Assembly (NCBI RefSeq): GCF_963576675.1
Contig: NC_088919.1
Location: 61,772,578 to 61,836,577 of the forward strand
Source of the DNA: Euphorbia lathyris
Taxonomy: Eukaryota > Streptophyta > Magnoliopsida > Malpighiales > Euphorbiaceae
DNA: 64,000 nt
Direction of reading: 5' to 3'
In this document: positions 34,435 through 46,789 of the stretch, one piece after another
How positions within the stretch are numbered: the stretch's first letter is position 1
How the letters are laid out: each line of letters starts with the position of its first letter
Notes under the pieces: generated by a model
The model's database searches: none
Told to the model about the DNA's origin: nothing
Seen by the model: only the letters and a program-made list of their open reading frames with translations
Program-made: the position numbers and the translations under genes

Positions 34435-37184
34435 ATAGAAGAACTACTGGAAAAGGGGTTTATACGACCTAGTACTTCACCGTGGGGAGCACCTGTATTA
34501 TTGTGAAGAAGAAAGATGGAAGTATGCGATTGTGTATTGATTACAGACAACTGAATAGAATGACAGTGAAAAACAAGTATCCATTGCCTCGGATTGATGA
34601 TTTGCTAGATCAGCTTAGAGGAGCTCGTCATTTTTCAAAGATTGATCTAAGATCGGGCTATTGGCAGTTGAGAGTTGCAGAAGCTGACATACCTAAAACT
34701 GCTTTTCGTACAAGGTATGGTCATTTTGAGTTTCTTGTGATGCCTTTTGGCTTGACTAACGCTCCTGCAGCTTTCATGGCATTAATGAACAAGACTTTTT
34801 AGCCATATCTAGATAAGTTTGTTGTGGTGTTCATTGATGATATCCTAGTGTACTCAAGGACTGTGGGTGAGCATGAACAACATTTGAGAATTGTTTTGAA
34901 AATTTTACGAGATAATCAGATGTATGCAAAGCTGAGCAAATGTGCATTTTGGATGGATGAAGTTGTATTCCTTGGTCATGTGGTGTCAGGTGAAGGGGTT
35001 CAACCCGACCCTTCCAAAATTAAAGCTATTGATGAATGGGAACCGCCAAAGAACGTTACAGAGCTTAGGAGTTTTCTTGGGTTAGCTGGTTATTACAGGA
35101 GATTTGTAGAGGGTTTTTCTCTGATTGCAGGTCCATTAACTAAATTGCTGAGAAAGGGAGTTGTATTCCAGTGGAATGATAAATGTCACCAAAGCTTTGA
35201 GGAACTAAAGAAGAGATTGACTTCTGCACCAGTGTTAGTGTTACCTTCTGAAGGTGGTGGCTTTGTTGTTTATACAGATGCCTCGGGACAAGGTTTGGGA
35301 TGTGTTCTAATGCAAAATGGGAAAGTCATTGCATATGCTTCTAGGCAACTGAGACCTCATGAGATGAATTACCCCACACACGACTTAGAGTTGGCAGCAG
35401 TCATCCATGCATTGAAGGTATGGAGACATTACCTATATGGGGAGACATTTCAGATTCTCACTGATCACAAGAGTTTGAAGTACATCTTTACACAGAAGGA
35501 GTTGAACCTAAGACAAAGGAGATGGATTGAGCTATTAAAAGATTATGATTGTACAATAGATTACCATCCAGGAAAAGCTAATGTGGTTGCAGATGCTTTG
35601 AGTAGAAAGAGTGTTGATATTGTGGCTAGTATGAAGAGTTATAGTTTAAATTCACTAGTGGAGATGCGAGCCATGGATGTGCAGTTAGAAGTAAATGAAG
35701 TAACAGGTTTGATGGCTACACTACGGGTAAAACCAGATTTGAAAGAAAGGATCCAAGAAGCACAATGGCATGATCCTTATTTACAGAAAATGCGAGATCG
35801 TGTACAACAAGGTAAAAGACCTGATATTTCTGTGGAAGATGATGGAACTATGATGATAGGTAGTCGATTATGTGTTCCAGATGTAGCAGATTTAAGATCA
35901 GAAATTCTACAGGAAGCACATAATTCTCCTTATGCTATGCACCCAGGAATGACAAAGATGTATAGAAATTTGAGACCTTTTTACTGGTGGCCTACAATGA
36001 AGAAAGATGTATCTGATTTTGTTTCCAAATGTTTGACATGTCAACAGGTTAAAGCTGAACATCAAGCTCCCGTGGGAAAACTAAAACCTTTAACCATACC
36101 AGAGTGGAAATGGGAGAGGATCACTATGGATTTTGTGATGGGATTACCAAGAACAAGGCGTAGACACGATAGTATATGGGTGATAATGGATAGACTTACG
36201 AAATCTGCTCACTTTCTACCGGTTCAACAGACAGACTCGATGGATAAATTGGCTAGACTTTATGTGGAACAAATAGTGAGGTTGCATGGAGTACCTATAT
36301 CTATTGTTTCAGATCGTGATCCTAGATTTACATCTAGATTTTGGGGCAGTTTACAGCACTCATTGGGAACAAAATTGCATTTCAGTACAGCCTTTCATCC
36401 ACAGACAGATGGACAATCGGAAAGAACTATTCAGACCTTAGAGGATATGATGAGAGCTTGTGTTCTTAATTTCCAAGGTGAGTGGGATATACATTTACCT
36501 CTTATGGAGTTTGCTTATAATAATGGTTATCATTCGAGTATAGGCATGGCACCTTATGAGGCATTATATGGAAGACCATGTAGAAGCCCTATATGTTGGG
36601 ATGTTGAAGGAATGAGGCAATTGGAAGGACCTGAGTTAGTCCAGGAAACTGTTGAGAAGATCAATGTCATAAAGAAGTATTTAAAAGCTGCACAGGAACG
36701 TCAGAAAGCCTATGTGGATCAGCACCGAAGGGAGATGGAATATAAAGTTGGAGATAAAGTGTTTTTAAAAATATCCCCATAGAAAGGAATAGTTCGTTTT
36801 GGCAAAAGAGGGAAGTTGAATCCAAGATACATCGGGCCTTATGAGATCATTGAGAGAGTTGGACCATTGGCTTATAGGTTAGCTCTACCACCAGAATTGT
36901 CTTTAATACATGATGTATTTCACGTGTCAGTATTAAGAAGATATAGATCAGACCCAAGTCATATGATTCCTGAACCTGAGATTGCAATAGTGAACACAGA
37001 CTTGACTATTCGTGAGCAACCTTTAGAGATTTTGGGACGAGAAATGAAACGACTCAGAAACCGTGAAATTCCGATGGTTAAGGTGAGATGGAGTCATAAT
37101 CAAACACTTGATGAGGCAACTTGGGAGGTAGAAGAAAATATGAGGACACAATATCCTTACCTATTTGAAGCTTATGGTAAGTGA
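34435..37184 (+). pseudogene. Tekay-type pol: reverse transcriptase, RNase H, integrase, chromodomain
   Basis: Starts in mid-frame at [19 protein letters not shown]. Reverse transcriptase blocks ([33 protein letters not shown]) are followed by a TAG at 34801-34803, the catalytic [12 protein letters not shown], RNase H ([14 protein letters not shown]), the integrase HHCC region ([29 protein letters not shown]), and Asp/Asp/Glu in [17 protein letters not shown] and [17 protein letters not shown] at 36779-36781 follows ISP. The tail (MVKVRWSHNQTLDEATWEVEENM) is the chromodomain-like module of this clade. The N-terminal neighbour, protease, is now 7 kb downstream. Confidence 0.92.
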
Positions 37185-37205
37185 ATTTCGGGGACGAAAT
37201 TCTTT

Positions 37206-37219
37206 AAGGGGGGAAGAAC
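37206..37219 (+). other. Tekay-type polypurine tract
   Basis: aaggggggaagaac directly precedes the LTR start at 37220 and follows the ggacgaaattctt stretch usual in this clade. Confidence 0.88.
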
Positions 37220-39507
37220 TGTAACATCCCTAAAACCCTAACATATACATCTTCCCACATTCATATATGTTTTCATGATTGAATACATACATTTTAGATT
37301 CATCGCATTGTCATTAGAAGTTTCATATGCATAATGCGATTACCGTGCGATTAGTAGACGATTAGTGTATCGTTAAGATGTAACGATTGGTTAATTGAGT
37401 TAGGACTTAAATGAATGAATGAATGAATTCATATGTCCTAAATTGATTAAGTTACACTTTAGGAGGGCTGAATTTGAGGTTTGTGAGCAAGCACGAGGTG
37501 TCACCCCAATATTAAGACAAAATACACCTCTTCATTTGCCAAATGATGTGCACAACTCATTCTTTATCTATTCCAGCCACAATTTCGACCAAAGCTTCAG
37601 CAAAACCTTCCTTGTTCATACCCTAAACCTCTCCAAAGAAAACTCTTCCAATTTCTTCCATTTTCGAGTCAAACAAGTCAAGTTAGGAAGCATACTAGGT
37701 GATAGACACGAGTTGAAGGTTAGTATGTTGTTTTAGCTTGTTTTCTATGAGTTTGAGATTCTGAAATACCTAGGTATGATCATAGGATTTGTTGTGGATG
37801 AGTTGTGATGGAGTTTTTTGAGTTTTGGTGTTGTTTCAAGTGGTTATAGGCTGTCCAAATGAAAGATATGTATCAAGTGCCCTAAACAGAAATCTAGGGT
37901 ACTACTTTCAGTCATTTTGGAGCATGTTTTTCATATTGATATTGTTCGAATTTGAAGGTACATAAAGAATAAACTATGTTCCTATATGTGTTATGAAACC
38001 CTCTGTAAAATATGGGACTTTAATTCCATATATAGAAGAAGAAAACCTAGATGGATCATGACTATCTCGAAATGCAATGTCATGTGAGGCAGCCATGTTG
38101 ATGTAGCATTTTGAGGACCTTAGAATCATAATTTAGGAAAGTTTATTTATACAAAAGTGTTCCTAACTACTTGAAGTATATGTCTGTAAAAGGATTTGAC
38201 AATCCATTGTGTTTAGTGTGAGCTAGGTTGAGTGAATTATGGTAGATGCAAATCTGGGTAGTCTGTTTCTTGGCTGGAAATAGGACATAATCATTTTGCA
38301 TGCCATATATTGTTTAGAAGTGATATTAATGTGAATTTTGGATATGTTATACCCATATATGTCTAGTTTCAGTAGGTTCAAGAAACAGGACATTTGGATT
38401 CATATAGAGAAAGTTATGGCAGAATGTGTGCAAGTAGGTCATGTGATGATCTAAGACAAAAGGATTAGATTGCATGAACTTTGTGGAGTTAGTGTCTTGT
38501 AAATCATAGAGCATTAATTAGTGTATATTGTCATTAAGTTTATGTTAAGGCTAATGGTATAAATGTTATGTGACATTAGGAGGACAAGGTGCAATTGAAC
38601 GCACACCCGATCGTGTTGAATAGATCGAACCAAGTGTGACGGTAAGCATATTGCTTATATATGTGTATGAATGTATTGTGCCTTGTGACTTGTTGAGTGT
38701 GAGATGTGGTTGAATCTGATGTGAATGATGTGGATAATGTTTGAGTGTTTATGATACGTCATGATTGATAAGAAAGTGTTATGATTGAGTATGTTGCAGT
38801 GTTATGCGTAAATACGGCATGTTAAGCCTTGTGCACATACTGGAACTGAATAATGGTTGGATTATAAATGAATATGAGCTTGCTTAGATGGATATGTGAA
38901 ATGGTCCAAGTTGAGAGTGCTATCCGAATATTGTGAGCCGGAAGCACATGTGTTGAGATATATGAGTACGTGAGTGAGTGTAACTCCTCCATAGCACAGA
39001 TGATTGTATTCCGAATTTAGTGAGCCGGAATATAGATTGGGCCCAAGGACCATTTTATATATATTGTCTAAGTATAGCAAGGCCTTTCTAAAATCAGTAT
39101 TACTATTCTAAATGAATAAATTCTAACTTGGTACTGATGACCTATTTTGGTTTGTGCTCTTTACATTACTTGTATATACATATATGTGTAATATGTTTAT
39201 TGAGTAGGCAGCTCACCCCTTGCCAATAGATTTTACAGGTTAGGTGGAGTTCTTCTTGCTTAAGGTCGCACCAGCAGTGTCAGTCCATTCTCATCTAGGC
39301 ATTTTGGAGTCTTGTGAATGTACTTTTGTTTTGTAACTCCTCTGTGTAGGATAATGACTTAAACGTGTATTGTAAATTATAAATGCTTTCTCTTATGTAT
39401 AATATGTAAAATTTATATGAGATTGAAGTTTATATGATTGAGAATTGAAAACATGTCTATGACTGATATTGTGTGAGATATCATGTGATCCAAATGAGGG
39501 GGTTACA
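37220..39507 (+). repeat. Tekay-type complete LTR (central)
   Basis: 2288 bp from tgtaacatcccta to ggggttaca. It has a polypurine tract on its left and a primer site on its right, so it serves as both the 3' LTR of the preceding pol and the 5' LTR of the following gag. Its last 1023 bp (38485-39507) match 41664-42686 with only two differences that I noticed. No gene is assigned inside. Confidence 0.93.
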
Positions 39508-39512
39508 TTTAG

Positions 39513-39523
39513 TGGTATCAGAG
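39513..39523 (+). other. Tekay-type primer-binding site (tRNA-Met)
   Basis: tggtatcagag follows the LTR end after five bases and matches the tRNA-Met complement used by most chromovirus-type plant elements. Confidence 0.88.
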
Positions 39524-39644
39524 AGGGTCTACTTTCCTAGGGATTAGGTTGTGTATGACTTGTTTTGGATTCCTAGGTTAAGACCACATAATCATATTTT
39601 CTTATTCTAAAGCATGTTGACATGGTCATGTTTCATGTAGGGTT

Positions 39645-41663
39645 ATGGAGTCTGATGGTGAGAATGGACAATCCGGTCATATGTCTAGTCATGGTTCAGT
39701 TGGTCGTGTTCATGAGTCTGGGGGCTCAGAACATATAGGAGCTTCAGAACATGCAGGGTATCCTCAGGGTTACAACCAGTTTGAACAGATGATGGGAATC
39801 TATTTGGCTCAAGGTCAGCCTCAGCCACGTGTTCAAGCTCGTCGAGATGCGCCAATCTTTGATAAAAAATTTGAAAGGCTTAAAAAGATGGGTGCAACAG
39901 AGTTTGAGGGTAGTACAGATCCTGATATAGCTGATAAATGGTGGGCCAAGATTGAAGATGTACTTGAGAACACAGAATGTCGACTAAATTCAATGGTCAA
40001 ATATGTTTCTAATCTTTTCATTGATGAAGCTTTAGAATGGTGGAGATCTATAAAAAGGACAAGAATTAGAACTGAAATAACATGGGATATTTTCAAGAAG
40101 TTGTTCACTAATAAGTACATGCCAATGATATACAAAGATAGGAAACAAACAGAGTTTTTGACCCTTATGCAGGAGGATATGTCTGTGGCTGAATACGAGC
40201 TTAAGTTTAACACTTTAGCCAAATATGCACCTGCAAATGTGGCTACAGAAGAAGCAAAATGTCGTAGGTTTGAACATGGTCTACACCCAGATGTTAGAAT
40301 GGGGATTCATGCACATGAAACGAGCTTTAGATTGTTAGTAGAATCTGCACTCAGAGCGGAGGAAATTGTGAAAGATAAAGAACAACTTTTTGTAACTAAA
40401 AGGGCTAGATTTGATACAGAAGGCCAGTCTAGCAGGCCATCAAAGAGAGGTGGATTCTCAGTTTCTTCTAGAGGCTATTCTCAACAATTTAGAGGTAGTA
40501 GTAGTATCCATCGTGGTGGGACTAGATCACGGGGCAGATTTGGAGATGTTTTGAGTAGTGCTCCATCCGTTGGTAGTAACAGATTTTCAGGTGGTCGATT
40601 TAATAGTGGGTATAGAAGAGGAGCGAGGACAACATCTTTTCCAGCTTGTCAGACATGTGGACGGGTACACAGAGGTGAGTGTTGGGGACCTTCCCTGGTT
40701 TGTGGCAGATGTGGCCGATCTCACACAGGAGAGTGTTATGGTTCATTTAAGAAGGGTACATGTTTTGAGTGTGGAGAAACAGGCCATTATCGTAATGATT
40801 GTCCCTTACTAGTTGATAGAGGAGAGAGAGTTCAACCTCAGTCTAATATAGGAGGTGGTGCAGCTGGAGTGGATAGAGGCAGAGGCAGAGGTCGAGGAGG
40901 AGGTAGATGGGGTAGACATGATGCTCCTATGGGTGGACAGACACAAAATTTACCACGAAATAGAGCCTTCAATATGACGAGGGGTGAAGCTCAAATAGCA
41001 CCAGAGGTTATATCCGGTACAATTTCTATCCTTGATACCTTAGCTTTTGTTTTGATTGACCCTGGATCCACTCATTCATACATAACACCTGAGTTTATAT
41101 TGAAAATAAATGGGACGGTAGAACCATTAGGATATGATGTGGGAGTTATCCTACCAGTTGGGAATAATGTTATTGTAAATCAGGTTCTGAGAGATTGTCC
41201 TATAAAAGTGAGGGGAAGTGAGTTCCCTATAGATTTAGTAGTTATGGGGTTTAGAGAATTCGATATTATTTTGGGGATGGATTGGCTATGTAAATATGAA
41301 GCTAAAGTTGATTGTTGGTCAAAGGAAGTTGTGTTACATTTTAATTCAGAATCAACTGTGTTATTTGTTGGGGAGAGAAAGGTTGTGCCATCTTGTTTAA
41401 TATCTTCAATTCAAGCAATCAGATGGATTAGAAATGGGTGTGAGGCATATTTAGCTCATGTTGTGGACACTAGGGAGGATGGAGGTAAATTGGAGAATAT
41501 TCCAGTGGTGAGAGATTTTGTAGATGTATTCGTAGATGAACTACCAGGATTACCACCTCATAGGGAGATTGATTTTCCTATTGAGACCATGCCAGGAGTA
41601 TCTCCTATATCAATTGCTCCATATAGAATGGCTCCAATGGAATTACAAGAATTGAAGAAACAA
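39645..41663 (+). CDS. Tekay-type gag and protease, open up to the permutation breakpoint
   Basis: Opens at MESDGENGQSGHMSSHGSV and stays open for 673 codons of element sequence, then 5 more read into LTR sequence before a stop at 41679-41681. Capsid region: GSTDPDIADKWWAKIEDVL, EALEWWRSIK, FKKLFTNKYMP. An RG-rich stretch precedes two short C-x2-C-GR-H-x-G-E-C motifs (CQTCGRVHRGEC, CGRCGRSHTGEC) and the knuckle CFECGETGHYRNDC. Protease has LIDPGSTHSYIT and FDIILGMDWLCKYE. The last element residues are ELQELKKQ, directly before where reverse transcriptase should follow. Confidence 0.9.
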
Positions 41664-42686
41664 GGAGTTAGTGTCTTGTAAATCATAGAGCATTAATTAG
41701 TGTATATTGTCATTAAGTTTATGTTAAGGCTAATGGTATAAATGTTATGTGACATTAGGAGGACAAGGTGCAATTGAACGCACACCCGATCGTGTTGAAT
41801 AGATCGAACCAAGTGTGACGGTAAGCATATTGCTTATATATGTGTATGAATGTATTGTGCCTTGTGACTTGTTGAGTGTGAGATGTGGTTGAATCTGATG
41901 TGAATGATGTGGATAATGTTTGAGTGTTTATGATACGTCATGATTGATAAGAAAGTGTTATGATTGAGTATGTTGCAGTGTTATGCGTAAATACGGCATG
42001 TTAAGCCTTGTGCACATACTGGAACTGAATAATGGTTGGATTATAAATGAATATGAGCTTGCTTAGATGGATATGTGAAATGGTCCAAGTTGAGAGTGCT
42101 ATCCGAATATTGTGAGCCGGAAGCACATGTGTTGAGATATATGAGTACGTGAGTGAGTGTAACTCCTCCGTAGCACAGATGATTGTATTCCGAATTTAGT
42201 GAGCCAGAATATAGATTGGGCCCAAGGACCATTTTATATATATTGTCTAAGTATAGCAAGGCCTTTCTAAAATCAGTATTACTATTCTAAATGAATAAAT
42301 TCTAACTTGGTACTGATGACCTATTTTGGTTTGTGCTCTTTACATTACTTGTATATACATATATGTGTAATATGTTTATTGAGTAGGCAGCTCACCCCTT
42401 GCCAATAGATTTTACAGGTTAGGTGGAGTTCTTCTTGCTTAAGGTCGCACCAGCAGTGTCAGTCCATTCTCATCTAGGCATTTTGGAGTCTTGTGAATGT
42501 ACTTTTGTTTTGTAACTCCTCTGTGTAGGATAATGACTTAAACGTGTATTGTAAATTATAAATGCTTTCTCTTATGTATAATATGTAAAATTTATATGAG
42601 ATTGAAGTTTATATGATTGAGAATTGAAAACATGTCTATGACTGATATTGTGTGAGATATCATGTGATCCAAATGAGGGGGTTACA
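41664..42686 (+). repeat. Tekay-type partial LTR (last 1023 bp)
   Basis: Begins ggagttagtgtcttg in mid-LTR (equivalent to 38485) and runs to the true end ggggttaca. It is nearly identical to the central copy: I saw cctccg for cctcca and gccaga for gccgga. Confidence 0.93.
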
Positions 42687-42691
42687 GTCGG

Positions 42692-43768
42692 CCATGAAGC
42701 ATATATTTGCTATCTCATTTGCATCAGCTTCAGATGAGGTTGACTCATCACTGTCACTCCATGTGGCCACCATAGCTTTTCTGCTACCTTTCTTTTCTTT
42801 CTTCAGATTTGGACAGCTTGATTTAATGTGCCCAGTTTGGTGGCATTCAAAGCACGTGACAGCCTTGGAGCTGTCCTTTTTGTATTTGTCACTGGACTCA
42901 GCTTTGTACTTATCGCTTCTTCTGAATGGCCTTTTGCTGTTCTTGTCACTCTTTCTGAACAGCTTCTTCATCTTCCTAGTAAACATGGCCATCTCCTCAT
43001 CATCCGATGAGTCAGCTTCGGTTGAGTCAGCTTTCATGACAAGTGATTTTTGTTTCTTGTCCTCCGACTTTTCTTTAGCTTCAAAGTTTTTCATTGAGAT
43101 CTCATGAGTCAGGAGAGATCCGATCAGCTCGTCATATTTGTACGTGGTAAGGTCCTGAGCTTCCTCCACAGCTGTTTTCTTAGCTTGCCAGCTCTTGGGT
43201 AGACTTCTCATGATCTTCTTCACTTGCTCTTCTTCTGTGAAGTTCTTACTGAGTCTTTTCAGCTCATTTATGATGTTAGTGAATCTAGCATTCATTTCCG
43301 AGATGTCTTCGTTGTCATTCATCTCGAACAGCTCGTATAATCTCATATGTTGGTTCACCTTTGACTCCTTGACCTTGCTCATGCCCTCATAGGTTACTTC
43401 GAGCTTCTTCCATATTTCCTGTGCTAACTCACAACCTGAAATTTTGTTGTACTATGCAGCATCTAACGCACAATGAAGCATATTGATAGCCGAAGCGTTA
43501 TTTTGTAATTTTCTAAGGTCGTCTTCTGACCACTCAGTTTCACTCTTAACAACTTTCTCGTTGTTAACCATTTTATAAGGCACAAATGGGCCTTGAACTA
43601 TTGCAAGCCACGCACTCATGTTTGTAGTTGAATAAAGTTTTTCATCCTGTTTTTCCAAAAGGTATAGTTTGATCCGAAAAACAAGGGAGGCCGACTAATT
43701 GATAATCCCTCAGGGAGAATCTGTGTTGTTTGATTTCCTGGAAGGAAACGAGTGCTGTTCTCAGCCAT
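42692..43768 (-). pseudogene. Copia2 gag, N-terminal part
   Basis: Starts at the ATG at 43766-43768 (MAENSTRFLPG-like) and runs through the FGSNYTFWK region with a frameshift near 43660, a TAG near 43450, then a long open part (43382-42692) containing KVNQHMRLYELFEMND, AQDLTTYKYDELIGSLLTHEIS and the knuckle CFECHQTGHIKSSC. It is cut by the Tekay-type element at 42691 and continues at 34404. Confidence 0.88.
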
Positions 43769-43817
43769 TTATAGGGATCAGCTCAAGATAGTTATATCTT
43801 TGAGTAGTGAGCTATTA

Positions 43818-43829
43818 GCTCTGATACCA
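43818..43829 (-). other. Copia2 primer-binding site (tRNA-Met)
   Basis: The + strand reads gctctgatacca, so the minus strand is tggtatcagagc, two bases from the LTR, as in Copia1. Confidence 0.93.
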
Positions 43830-43831
43830 CT

Positions 43832-45089
43832 TGTTGGTCCCGTGTGATTAGTTCCGGGGGGGGGGGGGGGGGGGGGGTTAGGAACTAATGTAACTTTTTC
43901 ACTTAATTATGCTGACTTAATTAATTCTTTAAGTTATTTAACTTTATTTTGGTCAGCACGGCCGAGAGATGTAAGTCAGCTTTAGTCAGATGCTGACTAG
44001 AACTGTTTTACTTATGAGTTGGGAATTAACACTTGAGGTCAGCTTCCAACTCAGCACCAAGATTACTCAGTGTCAGCTTTTACAATTTATATCCTAAGCA
44101 ATTTAATCAAGCAACACATACAAATATATATATTGAGAGATAGTTAGAAATTACTCAGCAGACTTATCCTGGTTCGGCCTCTCCGCCTACGTCCAGTCCC
44201 TAGAATCCCTCCGGGCTTTTTCAATCCAATACTGAGCTCTTTAAAGGTAGAGCACAAACCGTTTACAAGGCAGTTGAATATGCAAGAGTACCTTCCTCTA
44301 TTCGTCTACTCAACTCCTACTGAGCGCTATAACCGAACATTCAGATTTTCTCTACCACTGAGTACTTAAAACCGAGTACTCAGCACCACTCTCTCAATTT
44401 TACAATTGATACAAATTTGTTCTTTCTAGATGAAGAACACTTTAGATGAATACAAATTCAATCTAGCTTTTACACAGAAATGGAAATTTGGTGTAAGATC
44501 TTTTTCTTGTTTGAATGTGCTTTGTATGTATGCTCTTCTTCTCTTGTATTTTCCGACAATTAGTCCAAGTGATGGACTTGTCCTTTTATAGTTGATTCTG
44601 AAGCTCTAATGATTTGAATCTGGAAGTATCTGTTTGATTTAAATGGCTCTCTTGCGTCACAAGCTTGGTCAGCATTCAGAATTCGCAGGCCAATCCTGTC
44701 GTCTGAAATTAGCAGGCGTCAGGCTTGTCTTCTTCCTACAGTTTCATCTTCTAGCGCCAGTTTCGTCTTTTAGCCAAATGCCAGTTGACCCATGCATCTC
44801 GAAATAGACTCTGTGCGTAATTCCAAGGTTTCTATTATTGGTGCAGACAGATGTCGGATCTTGTCTTTTAGCAAACGGATCATTCGCACTATCCTGATGA
44901 GTACTCATCTTGACTTTATTGACGTTGCTTTTGTTCTTTGTTTCTGAGTCATATTCTTACTCAGCTTCCGTGGTCAGATTCGTCTGCAAGCTTTAGTTTA
45001 GAGGAAGACTTCTCTTCTTTGATACTGAGTTGCGTTCCACTCAGCTTCTTTGGTCAGCTTCATCTTCAAGCGTTTGTTCTGAGGATGAC
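43832..45089 (-). repeat. Copia2 5' LTR, inner part, with a 22-G tract
   Basis: Begins tgttggtccc on the + strand. The minus-strand TATA box ctataaaagg is at 44582-44591. A pure run of 22 G (43856-43877) sits where the other copia LTRs here have six or seven of the same base on the equivalent strand. The LTR is interrupted after atgac (45085-45089) by Athila-B and continues at 54603. Confidence 0.92.
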
Positions 45090-46789
45090 TGATGCGCCTC
45101 ACGGCGTTCACGCCGCAAGGCTCACTAAGGGATAAGTGTACCCCGTCGTTATCAAGTAATAAAATTCTGGAAAAGTCCAGGTATCGTCCATAGGATTTAT
45201 TTCTGCAAGTATCAAGCTACTTGGTTTCAGGTGTTATCTAGGCTTTGGGGGTTTTGAGTTTGGTTTTGCTTAAGTTAATCTACTCCTAGGTTGAATTATA
45301 CTACTCCTAGCTAAGTTATCTAATGCTAACTAAGTTATTCTACGCCTAATTAAGTTACTCTACCCCTAATTAAGTTAAACTACTCCTAGGTGATCTTTTA
45401 CCAATGTAATTATCCGAAGGAACATGAAGGGATACGATGATAATGAAAATAGATTGTTTAGACAACGGAATTAAAACCTAATCTAAGTCACTTGTGTCCG
45501 AGGCGATTAACCCTACCTATCCTCCTGAGGTCCCTAGTTCGTGATTCCCTTGTAAGGCCGAAACTAGCTCTAAGGCTCAGCAATTTGGGCTTAATATTCT
45601 ATAGGGTCGTCAATCCTATAGGCACTGACTAGGTCAGATTCAGCTCGCAATATGTGCCAACTTAATTTTGGGATTATCGAATGAGTTAAACCAATCAGAC
45701 AAAGCGTAAGACAAAGATTAAAGCAATAAAACAATTGAATAAACAAAACTATAATATATATCAAAGATGAAAAGTATTGTCACGAAGATACAATGAGCCT
45801 AGGATTCATAGCATGGATCAAAGGCTAGACAGAATGTAAAAGAAGAAAAATCTCTTTCAGGGAACCTGTCTACCAATGCAGGCGTCTTCCTAGGACTTAA
45901 GGATGGAGCTTGAGCAATCCTCGGTGAGCGGAGCTTCGGAGGTGTCTTCAATGGAGGTTTGAAGGATATGGAGGAGGTGGAGAGGATTTCTCAAGGTGAA
46001 AGCTAAGAAAATTACAAAGATAAAAGATATCTAATTTACAATGGAAAAGTTCTATTTATAGATGTAGCTCGGGCCCTCTTTTTGACCTATTTCGTGTCCT
46101 TATGCAGGTGGGAAGTCGTGGGACCAGTCGTGGAGTCGTGGGGGCAAAACTGATATTTTTTACCAATTCCCGCAGGTCAGCTCGCCGAGCAGGGCGCGCT
46201 GCTCGGCGAGCTGGCTCCTGGAGGCCTGCTCGGCGAGCTGGCCTGGCCAGCTCACCGCGAGCTGGCATAGCCAGCTCGTCGCAAGCTGGCATGTCCAGCT
46301 CGCCCGAGCAGGCCCCTGGAGGCCTACTCGGTGAGCTGGCATAGCCAGCTCGGCGAGCTGGCCTAAAAAGGCCAGTCCGATGAGCGGTTTTGCCCTGCAT
46401 GCTTCCGCACTGTTGCTCGATGTCCCATGATGTAACTTTCGCCCGAACTTATCCCTGCGCATGCACGAAAACTCCAAATAGCATTAGTCTCAAGGCTAAA
46501 TTGACCCGCCAATCGCTCATTTTGAGCAAACGCTCTGTTTGGTGCGACTTTTGGCGGATCAATTCGCTATAAAAGATAACGGAATTATAACATACATGCC
46601 ATTTTGGCCATAATTGCCTAAAATGATCAGAAAACGAGCCCAAACAACGAAAAGTTAATAAAACATTTCCAATTTCTAACTAACTCACACAAAAGCATAT
46701 AAATGAGAGAATTGATCGCTTATTCACGAAATAACACTAAAAACCGTCCTAAAACCGTACCCAAAGATAGGGGTTTTTTACCCCTATCA
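45090..46789 (-). repeat. Athila-B 3' LTR, with TATA box
   Basis: 1700 bp, + strand tgatgcgcctcacgg to acccctatca. The minus-strand TATA box ctataaatag is at 46052-46061. The long palindrome array at 46178-46363 makes this copy 100 bp longer than the 5' LTR. Open frames in the array (Arg/Ala-rich on both strands) are repeat artefacts. Confidence 0.93.
46178..46363. repeat. Palindrome array in Athila-B 3' LTR (GCTCGGCGAGC type)
   Basis: About 186 bp of hairpin words: gctcgccgagc, gctcggcgagctgg, ccagctcaccgcgagctgg, ccagctcgtcgcaagctgg, ccagctcgcccgagcagg, tactcggtgagctgg and ccagctcggcgagctgg. Spacers include the self-complementary ctggaggcct. It lies 116 bp upstream of the LTR TATA box in the sense of transcription. 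Confidence 0.9.

Larger units (their letters stand above)
34405..42686 (+). mobile_element. Tekay/Del-type Ty3/gypsy element, circularly permuted
   Basis: The outer ends are genuine LTR termini: tgtaacatcccta at 34405 and ggggttaca at 42686, flanked by a perfect target duplication gtcgg (34400-34404 and 42687-42691). The internal order is abnormal: 22 bp of LTR start, then pol from just before reverse transcriptase to the polypurine tract, a complete LTR, primer site, gag and protease, then the last 1023 bp of an LTR. Protease is therefore separated from reverse transcriptase. Both permutation points carry the same nine bases, aagaaacaa (34426-34434 and 41655-41663). The chromodomain-like C-terminus of pol and the tRNA-Met primer site fit the Tekay/Del clade. 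Confidence 0.9.

Noticed and set aside
39833..40222. Minus-strand ORF inside the Tekay-type gag
   Set aside because: Antisense to a strong gag reading frame with recognisable domains; a shadow frame.
46056..46477. Arg/Ala-rich open frames on both strands over the palindrome array (also at 53964-54381 and 1442-1744)
   Set aside because: Symmetric GC-rich repeats give open frames on both strands automatically. The frames change with array length between the two LTRs, so they are not conserved proteins.
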